This document shows positions 9,566-17,411 of a stretch of 64,000 nt of DNA, piece after piece. The position numbers were made by a program, and so were the translations under genes. Each line of letters opens with the position of its first letter. Within the stretch, counting starts at the first letter, position 1. This DNA is from Flavobacterium sp. SUN052 (GTDB lineage: Bacteria; Bacteroidota; Bacteroidia; Flavobacteriales; Flavobacteriaceae), in assembly GCF_028867935.1 (NCBI RefSeq), contig NZ_JAPQNS010000001.1, forward strand, positions 372,001 through 436,000. The letters run 5' to 3'. The notes below the pieces were generated by a model. That model ran no database searches. It had not been told where the DNA came from and saw nothing but the letters and a program-made list of their open reading frames with translations.

Positions 9566-9598
9566 CAAAGGTAAAATTTTTTTGATGCGAATGACAAA
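9566..9598 (-). promoter_or_regulatory. Promoter of the START-like gene
   Basis: On the minus strand a TTTG (-33) at 9598-9595 and TACCTTTG (-7) at 9573-9566 are separated by 21 bp, fitting the Bacteroidota primary sigma consensus. The start codon at 9538 follows 27 bp later. Confidence 0.6.
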
Positions 9599-9605
9599 AC
9601 CCGCT

Positions 9606-9636
9606 TTTGTGGGCCAACTTTTTTTTCGTACTTTTG
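9606..9636 (+). promoter_or_regulatory. Promoter of the tRNA-Met gene
   Basis: TTTG at 9606-9609 and TACTTTTG at 9629-9636 are spaced by 19 bp, an exact match to TTTG-N19-TAnnTTTG. The mature tRNA begins 11 bp further on. Confidence 0.75.
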
Positions 9637-9647
9637 CCCTACGAAAC

Positions 9648-9721
9648 GGCGGGGTAGCTCAGATGGTTAGAGCGTAGGATTCATAACCCTAAGGTCGGCA
9701 GTTCGATCCTGCTCCCCGCTA
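9648..9721 (+). tRNA. tRNA-Met (CAT)
   Basis: Folds as a full cloverleaf: acceptor strands 9648-9654 and 9714-9720, D arm from GCTC at 9657, anticodon loop TTCATAA with CAT, a five-base variable loop and a T arm with TTCGATC. The CCA end is not encoded. It lacks the C1-A72 mismatch and the three G-C anticodon pairs of initiator tRNA, so it is an elongator tRNA-Met. A lysidine-modified tRNA-Ile2, which shares the CAT anticodon in DNA, is less likely but not excluded. Confidence 0.93.
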
Positions 9722-9736
9722 CATAGTTTTTGCCAG

Positions 9737-9768
9737 ATCCTCTCAACCCCAAATTTGAGAGGATTTTT
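9737..9768 (+). terminator. Terminator after tRNA-Met
   Basis: A 10-bp perfect stem (9737-9746 with 9755-9764) with an 8-nt loop is followed by a T run, 16 bp past the tRNA. Confidence 0.8.
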
Positions 9769-9944
9769 GTTTGTATGGATGTCATCGCCCTCGTCTTGTT
9801 GCGAAAAACTCAAGAGTTCAGTATGCAATTTTAGTTCATTCAACTACGATTATCTCTGCTGGTGGTCTCCTGATTATACTGCCAGTCATCTGAACACCCA
9901 CTTTTTTTTACATTTGGCTATTCGTACATTTTACTGATTACGGA

Positions 9945-11135
9945 ATGGATATAGCCATATCATCACAGGTGTTAAAAGCCCGCAGGGGTACCCAATTAAT
10001 TTTTCTGGTTTGTGGACTGGGTATGGCTAGTTGGGCCCCGATGGTACCTTTTGCTAAAGATCGCTTAGCCCTGAATGATGCCAATCTAGGTTTGTTGCTG
10101 CTACTACTGGGGGCTGGGGCCATGCTGATGATGCCAACTTCGGGTTGGCTAGTGAGCCGGTTTGGTAGCCGTATTGTCATGGCCAGTGCCGTACTGATCA
10201 TGGCATTTGCCCTGCCGCTGTTGCTCATACTGCCCTCAACGGCTGCCACAGCAGTAACATTGTTTGTGTTTGGTGCAGGGGTGGGCGCTATCGACGTAGC
10301 CATGAATGCGCACGGTGTACAGGTACAAAATCTGTATGGACAGCCAATCATGTCGTCCCTACATGGTCTTTTTAGCGTGGGTGGACTGTTTGGTTCGTTG
10401 GGACTGGGCTTTCTAATCAAGCTGGGCCTCAACCCGGTCTATGCCATTGTCAGTATTGCCGCGCTGATGATTCTCATTAGCATTACCCAGTACAGGCATT
10501 TATTTCCTGTCGATACGGAGCGACATATTATTGCGCAATTTGCTACTACGGAGGAGAAGCCGACGGGGACTAGCCAGCGGTTTGGCTGGTTGCACGGAAG
10601 TGTACTATTTCTGGGAGTGATGTGTTTTGCTATTTTTCTGGCAGAAGGCGCCATACTGGATTGGAGTGCCATCTTTCTGCGGGATACCAAAGGGCTCGAG
10701 TCGGAGTTGGCGGGGGCGGGCTATGCCGCTTTTTCCGTTGCTATGGCCATAATGCGGTTGGTTGGCGACAGATTGGTGGCCCGCTTGACCAGCAAAACTG
10801 TCGTGGTGGGAGGGAGCTTGCTCGGCGCTTTGGGGTTGATGCTAGCCGTCCTGAGCCCCTGGGTTTGGGGCAGTCTGCTCGGCTTTGTGCTGTTAGGCCT
10901 GGGTGTCGCCAATATTGTACCGCTGTTTTTCAGCGCGGCTGGCAGGTTGCCCGGTATCGCTCCAACAGTCAGCATATCGGCTATCACCACCATTGGGTAT
11001 ACGGGTCTTCTGGCCGGTCCGGCTTTGCTGGGTTTCATCGCCCAACAGTTTTCACTGAGCATTGCGTTGGGCTGCTTAGCCTTGCTGTTAGTGTTGGTCG
11101 CGCTGAGTTATGGAGCGTTGGGAAGAGCTGATTAA
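9945..11135 (+). CDS. Major facilitator superfamily transporter (YbjJ-like)
   Basis: A 396-residue membrane protein with about twelve hydrophobic helices along its whole length. The N-terminal part (CGLGMASWAPMVPFAKDRL, GSRIVMAS, GAGVGAIDVAMNAHG) resembles the YbjJ group of the major facilitator superfamily, whose substrates are not established. The MNAHGVQVQ stretch in helix 4 is characteristic of that group. No regulatory or metabolic neighbour hints at a substrate. The ATG at 9945 lies directly before the first helix. It converges on the EamA gene with a 15-bp gap. Confidence 0.8.
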   Translation: MDIAISSQVLKARRGTQLIFLVCGLGMASWAPMVPFAKDRLALNDANLGLLLLLLGAGAMLMMPTSGWLVSRFGSRIVMASAVLIMAFALPLLLILPSTAATAVTLFVFGAGVGAIDVAMNAHGVQVQNLYGQPIMSSLHGLFSVGGLFGSLGLGFLIKLGLNPVYAIVSIAALMILISITQYRHLFPVDTERHIIAQFATTEEKPTGTSQRFGWLHGSVLFLGVMCFAIFLAEGAILDWSAIFLRDTKGLESELAGAGYAAFSVAMAIMRLVGDRLVARLTSKTVVVGGSLLGALGLMLAVLSPWVWGSLLGFVLLGLGVANIVPLFFSAAGRLPGIAPTVSISAITTIGYTGLLAGPALLGFIAQQFSLSIALGCLALLLVLVALSYGALGRAD

Positions 11136-11150
11136 ATTTAACCAGGGTAC

Positions 11151-12074
11151 TCAACCCTCAGCACGCGATTGGCTGAACTGGGTCAGTACCACTCCGGTTA
11201 GCACAACTGCCAGTCCGATGGCTTGTAAGCCGGTAACCTGTTCATCGGCAACCAGCCAGCCAATCAACACGGCAATAATTGGATTAACATACGTATGGGT
11301 GCTGACAATGGCGGGCGGTTGAACAGTAACCAGCCAGGCAAAGGCAAGATAGGCGATCAGAGACCCGAAGGCGATTAGAAACGCCAGCCCACCCCAGGCA
11401 AAAAGCGGCACCGCTTGCCAGTCAAAAACAGCCCATTCGCCGTTGATCAGCGCAATTAACGTCGAAAAAAGCCCGGCTGCCAGCAGCTGAATGGTGGTGT
11501 GCCAAAGGGTGTAACTGCCGGGTTTTATCCGTCGTACAGCAAACAAGGTTCCAACTACCCACAATACGGTACCCGCCAGAATAATGGCTGTGCCTAAAAG
11601 TTGATTGGCGGATTGGTTTTGGTGCTGGGCGGTGGGTGTAAAATGGGTGAATAGAACGATACCAGCAAAGCCAATCAGCAAACCAGCAATAATTTTTTTA
11701 TCGGTAAAATATTGATTCCAGCGTGAACGGTCCAGCAACACAAACCAAAGCGGCTCCGTGGCCACAATAACAGCGGCTGAACCAGAGGAGACATATTGCT
11801 CCGCTACAACAACCAGCCCCGAACCGCCAACCAGCATCAGAATGCCACTAATGGCCAAATCCCGGATTTCTTTTCGCTCAGGTAAAGCCTGACCTTTGGT
11901 ATAGGCAAGCCCTCCCAGTAGCAAGCCCGCCACCAGGTAACGGAGGGCAGATATAACAAAGGGCGGAATTGCTTCAAGGGCATACAGGTTGGCCAGATAG
12001 GTAGTTCCCCAAACAAAATAGATGGCTACGAAAGCCAGCACCAGCCATAATCGGGGTGCATTTGCGTTGTTCAT
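11151..12074 (-). CDS. EamA/DMT family permease (YedA/RhaT-like)
   Basis: A 307-residue integral membrane protein with ten predicted helices in two EamA repeats, the layout of drug/metabolite transporters. FVWGTTYLA near the N terminus and the second-repeat stretch FGSLIAYLAFAWLV are typical. Substrates of this group include amino acids and metabolites, but none can be assigned here. The ATG at 12074 (MNNANAPRLW) begins just before the first helix; an in-frame start 27 codons upstream would add a non-hydrophobic leader. Confidence 0.8.
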   Translation of the reverse strand: MNNANAPRLWLVLAFVAIYFVWGTTYLANLYALEAIPPFVISALRYLVAGLLLGGLAYTKGQALPERKEIRDLAISGILMLVGGSGLVVVAEQYVSSGSAAVIVATEPLWFVLLDRSRWNQYFTDKKIIAGLLIGFAGIVLFTHFTPTAQHQNQSANQLLGTAIILAGTVLWVVGTLFAVRRIKPGSYTLWHTTIQLLAAGLFSTLIALINGEWAVFDWQAVPLFAWGGLAFLIAFGSLIAYLAFAWLVTVQPPAIVSTHTYVNPIIAVLIGWLVADEQVTGLQAIGLAVVLTGVVLTQFSQSRAEG

Positions 12075-12335
12075 GCTATAACCGTTAACGAATAACCCTG
12101 GAAGCGCCCGGTATGGAGGGCGTTCTTCCCAAGGAGACAAACTGAAAATAAGCAAGGCTTTATTTTTACAAAGTTAGGCCTCGGCTCTTCCGTTTTAAAT
12201 CGATATATACCCGCAAAAAATCATTCCAGTTAGGGCCGTTACCTCATTGAAGGCTGCGCTTTCCCAACTACAGGGGGTAGGGGAGGTTGGATTCTTGGAC
12301 AAGTGTTCTAGGCTTCCGAACTAAACAATAAGGTC

Positions 12336-13244
12336 ATGATTTTAAAAATGGACCGGCTTCCTATTGAGTTGCCAATACCCAAAAACCCTTCAGCCAACGA
12401 TGCTGCAGCCATCCAGGAGTTGCTAGGTGGTAAGTTTGGTGAGATGTCCACACTGATGAATTACACCTTTCAGTCCTTCAACTTTCGGGGCCGTAAGAAA
12501 ATCCGTCCGTTTTACGATGTGATTGCCAGTATCGCTGGGGAAGAATATGGCCATATCGAGGTGGTTTCTTATGCCATCAACCTGTTGCTTACGGGCGTAA
12601 CCAAACGGGGACACGATCCGGTGTCGGGACCACTGGCCGATGCCGCCAATGCCCGTAACACGTATCACTATATTGCCAGCGGTCAGGGGTCTTTGCCCGT
12701 TGATTCGATGGGTAACTTCTGGAGCGGTCAGAATGTATTCAGCAGTGGTAACCTGAAACTGGATCTACTTCACAACTTCTTTCTGGAGTGTGGAGCGCGG
12801 GGCAACAAAATGCGGGCGTACGAAATGGTAACGGACCCAACGGCCCGCACCATGGTGGGGTATTTGCTGGTTCGTGGTGGTCTGCACATTGTGGCCTATG
12901 CCAAAGCCCTGGAAAAACTAACGGGCGTGGAAGTCACCAAGCTTTTGCCGATACCAGATCTGAGCAATAACGCCTTTCCCGAAGCCCGGAAGTTTATGGA
13001 GCAAAAACTGCACTTGCAATTATACACCTTTAGTAAGGACGATTATAAGCAGGCGGGCCTGATCTGGAATGGTCCCCACCCCGACGATGGTCAGGAGTGT
13101 GTGGTGATCGAAGGAGCTATTCCCGGCTATCCAGTGCCTGATTTAGAGGAAGAACCCCAGCTCAATTCACCGGGTACGGATGATTTTGATCCGCAGGTGT
13201 TTGCCGATATGGCCAAGAAAATGGGGATTAAGTACGAGTGGTAA
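12336..13244 (+). CDS. Manganese catalase
   Basis: A 302-residue non-heme catalase that disproportionates hydrogen peroxide with a dimanganese centre. All five expected metal ligands can be placed: Glu36 (GGKFGEMSTL), Glu70 and His73 (GEEYGHIE), Glu151 (FFLECGARG) and His184 (GGLHIVAYA). The C-terminal tail is acidic and proline-containing, as in bacilli and lactobacilli. Start may be the ATG at 12336 or the one four codons later. No signal peptide, so cytoplasmic. It forms a single transcription unit closed by a long hairpin. Confidence 0.92.
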   Translation: MILKMDRLPIELPIPKNPSANDAAAIQELLGGKFGEMSTLMNYTFQSFNFRGRKKIRPFYDVIASIAGEEYGHIEVVSYAINLLLTGVTKRGHDPVSGPLADAANARNTYHYIASGQGSLPVDSMGNFWSGQNVFSSGNLKLDLLHNFFLECGARGNKMRAYEMVTDPTARTMVGYLLVRGGLHIVAYAKALEKLTGVEVTKLLPIPDLSNNAFPEARKFMEQKLHLQLYTFSKDDYKQAGLIWNGPHPDDGQECVVIEGAIPGYPVPDLEEEPQLNSPGTDDFDPQVFADMAKKMGIKYEW

Positions 13245-13265
13245 AAAAGGGTTGAGAATAGTGTA

Positions 13266-13315
13266 GCAGCCCCTGCACAGAAGGCATCATAACGGTGCTT
13301 TCTGTGCAGGGGCTG
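13266..13315. terminator. Long hairpin after manganese catalase gene
   Basis: A 17-bp perfect stem (13266-13282 with 13299-13315) around a 16-nt loop starts 22 bp after the stop codon. It has no long T run, so termination is likely but not certain. Confidence 0.6.
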
Positions 13316-13446
13316 CATACATTTCAGGGCGTTTAGATAATAATCTCGACGCTACCCGTCGTGTCATCCGTGAACAAGCAGTAGTTTAGAGGTCAGACTT
13401 CGATTTACTACAAGGGCGATAAGCTTGCGCTCTGCCCTGATCATGT

Positions 13447-14475
13447 ATGAAAACAATACTCGCTCTCCTTACCTGCGGCATGAGCTTTGGTTTCTCAGCG
13501 GCCACCGCTCAGTCGGGGCTTTCGCTCACCAACTACACTTTTTCCGCTTCTCAACCCATCATCGGCACGCTCAAGAATAATCAGCTGGGTGCCCGATACA
13601 CACTCAGTGGGCCTCACGCGGCTTTGTTCACTCTCTCAAAAGATAACCAGCTGGCTATCCGGCCCCGCGCCGTTCGGCAGGCGCAGCCCTGGTACGACCT
13701 TGTTTTTGAGGGAAAAACGTCAGCCGGGATGGTGCGCGATACTCTACGGATTGTTAACGATCAGTTTATTCGCAATCAGGTTATTGCCCATCGGGGTGCG
13801 TGGAAACAGGCTGGAACCACCGAAAACTCCATCACGGCGCTCAACAATGCCATTAGGCTGGGCTGCATGGGCAGTGAGTTCGACGTGCATATGTCGGCTG
13901 ATTCGGTGCTGGTGATTAACCATGATCCTATTATTCAGGGGCTGGCCATTGAAAAGACACCCGCTCAGGAGTTGCTTGCCCTCAAACTAAGTAATGGAGA
14001 GTCGCTGCCAACGCTGGAGGCCTACCTGACCGAAGGCATGAAACAGAACCGAACCCGGCTGATTCTGGAAATAAAAACCTCAACCTTCGGCAAAGAACGG
14101 TCTATGGCTCTCACCGAACGGGTTGTGAAGCTGGTTCATCGGTTGCGCGCGCAGGCCTGGGTCGACTATATTGCGTTTGACTATGACGTCTGCAAAAAAG
14201 TACGAGCATTAGACCCCGATGCCAAAGTGGCTTACCTGAATGGTGATAAGACGCCAGCCGACTTAGCCGCGGACAAGCTGTTCGGTTTCGATTACCATTT
14301 CAATGTCGTCAAAAAGAACGAAGCCTGGATTCAGGAGGCTCAGCAGCGCCACTTAACGGTGAATGTTTGGACGGTTAACGACAAGGCTATGATGGAGTGG
14401 TTGCTGGCCCGGCGGGTTGATTTTATCACCACCAATGAACCCGAATTGCTCCTTGAACTGGTAACGAAACACTAA
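13447..14475 (+). CDS. Secreted glycerophosphodiester phosphodiesterase
   Basis: A 342-residue protein with a signal peptide (cleavage about after residue 22, ATAQ), an N-terminal beta-rich stretch of about 85 residues that I cannot assign, and a GDPD catalytic domain from about residue 110. Catalytic and metal-binding residues are all visible: His115-Arg116 (AHRG), Glu126-Asn127, Glu144 and Asp146 (SEFDVH), His159-Asp160 (NHDP), Glu208 and Lys210 (LEIK). It should hydrolyse glycerophosphodiesters from phospholipid breakdown to glycerol-3-phosphate and an alcohol in the periplasm. The leading domain looks like a cadherin- or Ig-like module (NYTFSAS, LFTLSKDNQL). Confidence 0.88.
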   Translation: MKTILALLTCGMSFGFSAATAQSGLSLTNYTFSASQPIIGTLKNNQLGARYTLSGPHAALFTLSKDNQLAIRPRAVRQAQPWYDLVFEGKTSAGMVRDTLRIVNDQFIRNQVIAHRGAWKQAGTTENSITALNNAIRLGCMGSEFDVHMSADSVLVINHDPIIQGLAIEKTPAQELLALKLSNGESLPTLEAYLTEGMKQNRTRLILEIKTSTFGKERSMALTERVVKLVHRLRAQAWVDYIAFDYDVCKKVRALDPDAKVAYLNGDKTPADLAADKLFGFDYHFNVVKKNEAWIQEAQQRHLTVNVWTVNDKAMMEWLLARRVDFITTNEPELLLELVTKH

Positions 14476-14562
14476 TTGTAGCTAAAGGCTAGAGAGTTTA
14501 TAGAATTATTTCCGCCAAACTTACCCTATATCTTGCAAGGGTGCGGCTTATGTCTTAAAATT

Positions 14563-14676
14563 ACCCCACCCCAACCCCTCCCCGTTAGGGAGGGGCAAAG
14601 GCTCTTCTATAGAGAAAAAAGCTTAAAACGCTCAACTCGAAGCCCCTCCCTAACGGGGAGGGGTTGGGGGTGGGGT
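14563..14676. repeat. Paired palindromic (REP-like) element
   Basis: Two inverted arms of 34 and 35 nt (14563-14596 and 14642-14676, one indel) enclose 45 bp. Each arm is itself a hairpin (CCCCTCCC with GGGAGGGG), giving a double-hairpin BIME-like structure. The right arm reaches the presumed start of the yjbH-like gene. Confidence 0.75.
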
Positions 14677-16621
14677 GCCACTTCTTATCCACTCTTCCGT
14701 GTTTGTAAAACCTCTCTCTATCAATTACTATCGGCTAAATCACCTCTTAATCGGTTGGCTTGCTGGACTGTTTTGTGTCTTTTCTGCTTCGGCCCAGGTT
14801 AATATTTCGGGTAAACCCGGCCTGATGTATATCCCAACGGCCAGAGGGCTTCAGGATGGCGACTTTTTGATTGGCTATTCGTATAATCCAATCCGATACT
14901 CGCTTGCCGGTATCAACAACCCCGGATCGGTATCAGCGCTGCATCAGAACGCCGAGAACATCTTTTATGGCACGCTTTGCGTTGTTCCCCGCTTCGAAAT
15001 TAGCGTTACGGTCCTGAAAGAAATCGGGTATATCCCCCTTAAGGCAAACGGCATTGGCGACCGGCAGTTCGATTTTAAATACCTGGCCCTTACCGAACGG
15101 GGCAACCGACCGGCTCTTGCGGTTATTCTGTCGGCTCCATTTGGCCTCAACAACTCGCTGATTACTCATGCCCTGGTGGCCACCAAAAACGTCCGGTTTA
15201 GCGATAAGATCACGGCGGAGCTGACGGCAGGGTACGGGAGTCCTTATTACTTCGACAAAAGCGGGGGGGGAGACAAATACGATTTTCTGGGTGGGTACGA
15301 GCTGCGGAACAAAAACGAAAACCGGGGCCAGTACCTGACCGGTCCGTTTGGCGGTGCCGCCCTACGTTTCAACAACAAAGCGGGCATCATGGCTGAGTGG
15401 GACTCCCGCCATCTGAACCTTGGGGGGTACGCGACGCTGTTCAACCGCTGGACGGTGCAGGCAGGCATTCTGAATTTCGATCAGATCCATGTGGGGACCT
15501 CCTATGCCGTCTCGCTGCGGAAGCTGCCCAAACGGGTTATGGAGCCTGCGCCAACCAACGAAGACCGGGACGAGCGTACGCTGCTGAACTTTGAAAACCT
15601 GACGGTCGATTCAACTAATAAGCAGGTGGTGTATGAGCAGCGACTCTACCGTAACCCGCTCATTGGCATGCTTGAGCTTCAGCAAAGTCTGTCGCAGGCC
15701 GACAGTCTCGATTTTGTACCCCGGCATCTGGGCATACCCATTGCACGCTATCGATTAGCCTCAAGCGTTCAGGCCGAACCACTCAGCCAGGAGGATCGCC
15801 AATTATTGCGGCAGCGGGCTCCCTTCAACTGGCGACGCTATAAAGCCGATTTCAGACTACAGCCTGAGTTGATTGCCCGCTTTGGGTTTAAATCGAATCC
15901 GTTCGAAACCAAAACCAACCTGCTGCTGCAAACGCAACTGGTGTTGTGGCCGGGTATGGCGCTGAACGCGGGACTGACGTTTGCCCTGATCAACGACCTC
16001 GACAATGAGCGCACGGGTATCCGGCCCGGTCCCATTTACCTGAACCAGTTTCTGGCGCTGGGCAAGCGTAACTTCCTGAGTATGTCGCTGGGGACGTTCT
16101 ACAACAACCAATACGGGTTCAACGCCCAATATCGCTGGGCCGATTTGAGAAAACCCTGGTCGTTTGGTATTGAATCGAGCCTGACGGGGTTTTACTATTT
16201 CCCGGCCACGAGCTATTACTACGAAACCCCCAACCAGTTTATGCTTTTTGCCGATGTAGCTTACCGACTTCCGGTCCACGCCATCACGGTAAAACTACAG
16301 GGGGGGCAATATCTCGATCAGCAGCGGGGTGCGCGCCTGGACCTGATCCGGCAATTTGCGAATGTGGAAGTGGGAGCGTTTGCGACGAAGCTAACTAAGG
16401 ATTATACCTTTGGCTTCAACCTGGCTATTCCAATACCGCCCGGCCGCCTGGTGCAGGGGAAACACGCCCGACTGCGTACAACGGAGGAGTTCCGCTGGGA
16501 GTATAACTACAATGGCTCAGCCAACGTAGGCGCGCCATACCGGATTGGCACCCGCCTGGATGCGTTGCTGCGGCAGTATCATCAGGATTACCTGCGGAGC
16601 CAGGTGAGAGTGAGAGAGTAA
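14675..16621 (+). CDS. yjbH: YjbH-like outer-membrane beta-barrel protein
   Basis: A 648-residue or slightly shorter protein resembling YjbH (YmcA) family proteins tied to exopolysaccharide production. A signal peptide ends at about residue 41 (FSASAQ). The mature part opens with GKPGLMYIPTARGLQDGDF and is dominated by alternating strands with aromatic belts. The C-terminal third (GFKSNPFETKTN, then RADLRKPWSFGIESSL-like strands and DYTFGFNLAIPIP) follows the YjbH pattern. No ATG lies near the signal peptide; the frame offers GTG at 14675, inside a palindromic repeat, and GTG at 14699, so the start is unsure. Its position beside the polysaccharide locus, on the opposite strand, fits a role in export or surface organisation. 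Confidence 0.8.
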   Translation: MPLLIHSSVFVKPLSINYYRLNHLLIGWLAGLFCVFSASAQVNISGKPGLMYIPTARGLQDGDFLIGYSYNPIRYSLAGINNPGSVSALHQNAENIFYGTLCVVPRFEISVTVLKEIGYIPLKANGIGDRQFDFKYLALTERGNRPALAVILSAPFGLNNSLITHALVATKNVRFSDKITAELTAGYGSPYYFDKSGGGDKYDFLGGYELRNKNENRGQYLTGPFGGAALRFNNKAGIMAEWDSRHLNLGGYATLFNRWTVQAGILNFDQIHVGTSYAVSLRKLPKRVMEPAPTNEDRDERTLLNFENLTVDSTNKQVVYEQRLYRNPLIGMLELQQSLSQADSLDFVPRHLGIPIARYRLASSVQAEPLSQEDRQLLRQRAPFNWRRYKADFRLQPELIARFGFKSNPFETKTNLLLQTQLVLWPGMALNAGLTFALINDLDNERTGIRPGPIYLNQFLALGKRNFLSMSLGTFYNNQYGFNAQYRWADLRKPWSFGIESSLTGFYYFPATSYYYETPNQFMLFADVAYRLPVHAITVKLQGGQYLDQQRGARLDLIRQFANVEVGAFATKLTKDYTFGFNLAIPIPPGRLVQGKHARLRTTEEFRWEYNYNGSANVGAPYRIGTRLDALLRQYHQDYLRSQVRVRE

Positions 16622-16634
16622 AGAATGGCAGAAA

Positions 16635-16750
16635 TCAGGTTGGCCACAAACGCGAATCGATTACTAACTCCTTTTCCTCGATTACCCGGATTCGCTGATA
16701 ATCGGCATGGGCCGGATGGAGCGCACTACCCGAAAAACGACTGCCATAGA
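16635..16750 (-). pseudogene. RES-domain toxin, C-terminal remnant
   Basis: In the minus-strand frame that ends with TGA at 16635-16637 one reads SALHPAHADYQRIRVIEEKE followed by LVIDSRLWPT. This matches the tail of RES-domain toxins (pattern N-P-x-H-P-D-x-x-x-I-x-I ... D-x-R-L-W). It directly follows the Xre-type antitoxin, where the toxin gene normally sits. Everything N-terminal of this tail, including the catalytic part, is missing, and no start codon in this frame makes sense. The toxin is therefore a deleted relic. Confidence 0.65.
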
Positions 16751-17143
16751 TCAGCCGAAAATACCGTGATCAATTCGTCCCAGTATTCGCTCTACCAGCG
16801 TATAGCCCGTTACGGTGTCCAGGGTTTGCAGGGGCGTTTGAAAATCTAACTCGCGCAATGGAGACCGGAACCAGCCTGCTACCGTTGCCGTCCGTCCCTC
16901 AAACGTATCCAGGGCGTGCTGTACTAAGTTCTCCAATAAAAGTAAGCGCTCCGATGCGTCCTTACTGATACGAGTGTCAGTTTTTAAGCGATGTAGATAC
17001 GACGCTGATAAGCCCAGAGCAGCAGCAATCTCTTTATCGGTTAAACCAATGAGTTTGGCCACTCGGTCTGCTTCGGCACGGAGTATACCCTGTCGGCTGC
17101 GGGTGATAATATCCTGTTCGCTCAGTAATCGGATACTGGCCAT
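16751..17143 (-). CDS. Xre/MbcA/ParS-type antitoxin (of RES toxin)
   Basis: A 130-residue antitoxin. The N-terminal half holds a Xre-like helix-turn-helix (GLTDKEIAAALGLSASYLHR, about 33-52) that would bind its own promoter. The C-terminal half (about 75-130) is the MbcA/ParS toxin-binding domain with the typical W-x-x-S-P-x-x-x-L ... PLQTLDTVTGYTLVERILGR pattern. The protein ends normally (HGIFG). Its partner toxin survives only as a C-terminal fragment downstream, so this is an orphan antitoxin that may still repress or protect against related RES toxins. Confidence 0.85.
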   Translation of the reverse strand: MASIRLLSEQDIITRSRQGILRAEADRVAKLIGLTDKEIAAALGLSASYLHRLKTDTRISKDASERLLLLENLVQHALDTFEGRTATVAGWFRSPLRELDFQTPLQTLDTVTGYTLVERILGRIDHGIFG

Positions 17144-17267
17144 GGTAATGAACTTTTACACTAAGGTAACGCAAAAGTTCACTATCATAATGCTCGTTTG
17201 TTCAGGGCAAAAATTGGCCGCAAAAAGAGCGTATTGTCTGTAGCACTTACGAGGTAGAAGTGGGCGA

Positions 17268-17354
17268 ACGAAGGAGAGGGGTTGGGGCGGCAGTACCATC
17301 AGGATTTCCTGCGTCAACCTCACCCCTGACCCCTCTCCTTCGCAAGGAGAGGGG
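17268..17354. repeat. Palindromic GGAGAGGGG element (two partial copies)
   Basis: A left half-copy (17271-17286) and a full hairpin (CCCCTCTCCTT at 17330-17340 with AAGGAGAGGGG at 17344-17354, preceded by CCTCACCCCTGA). This is the same family as 17425-17463 and 39286-39321. Confidence 0.7.
17288..17329 (+). pseudogene. Duplicated 3' tip of the yjbH-like gene
   Basis: This stretch reads RQYHQDFLRQPHP-stop, nearly the same as the RQYHQDYLRSQ near the end of the yjbH-like protein. At DNA level 17287-17313 matches 16570-16596 at 25 of 27 positions. No other part of the gene is present here, so it is a short relic. Confidence 0.6.
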
Positions 17355-17411
17355 AAACTTACCAGTCGATTTCCGTCTGATTAAATCACTGGTATACTTT
17401 TCACTGAAACG

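Noticed and set aside
9648..9721. Initiator tRNA-Met
   Set aside because: The acceptor stem is fully paired (with one G-U) and the anticodon stem lacks the three consecutive G-C pairs of initiators.
10622..11131. Plus-strand 169-residue frame inside the MFS transporter gene
   Set aside because: An out-of-frame shadow; it lacks hydrophobic segments, while the main frame has normal transporter helices.
14533..14802. Reading frame of 89 residues across the paired palindrome
   Set aside because: Its sequence (PQPLPVREGQ, RSPSLTGRGWGWG) is just translation of the repeat arms.
16625..16849. Plus-strand 74-residue reading frame after yjbH
   Set aside because: It overlaps the toxin relic and antitoxin on the other strand, has no recognisable motif, and the minus-strand reading explains the sequence better.
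17144..17411. Possible insertion sequence between the antitoxin and wcaI
   Set aside because: No transposase frame, and the palindromes here belong to the dispersed REP-like family; there are no terminal repeats of an IS.
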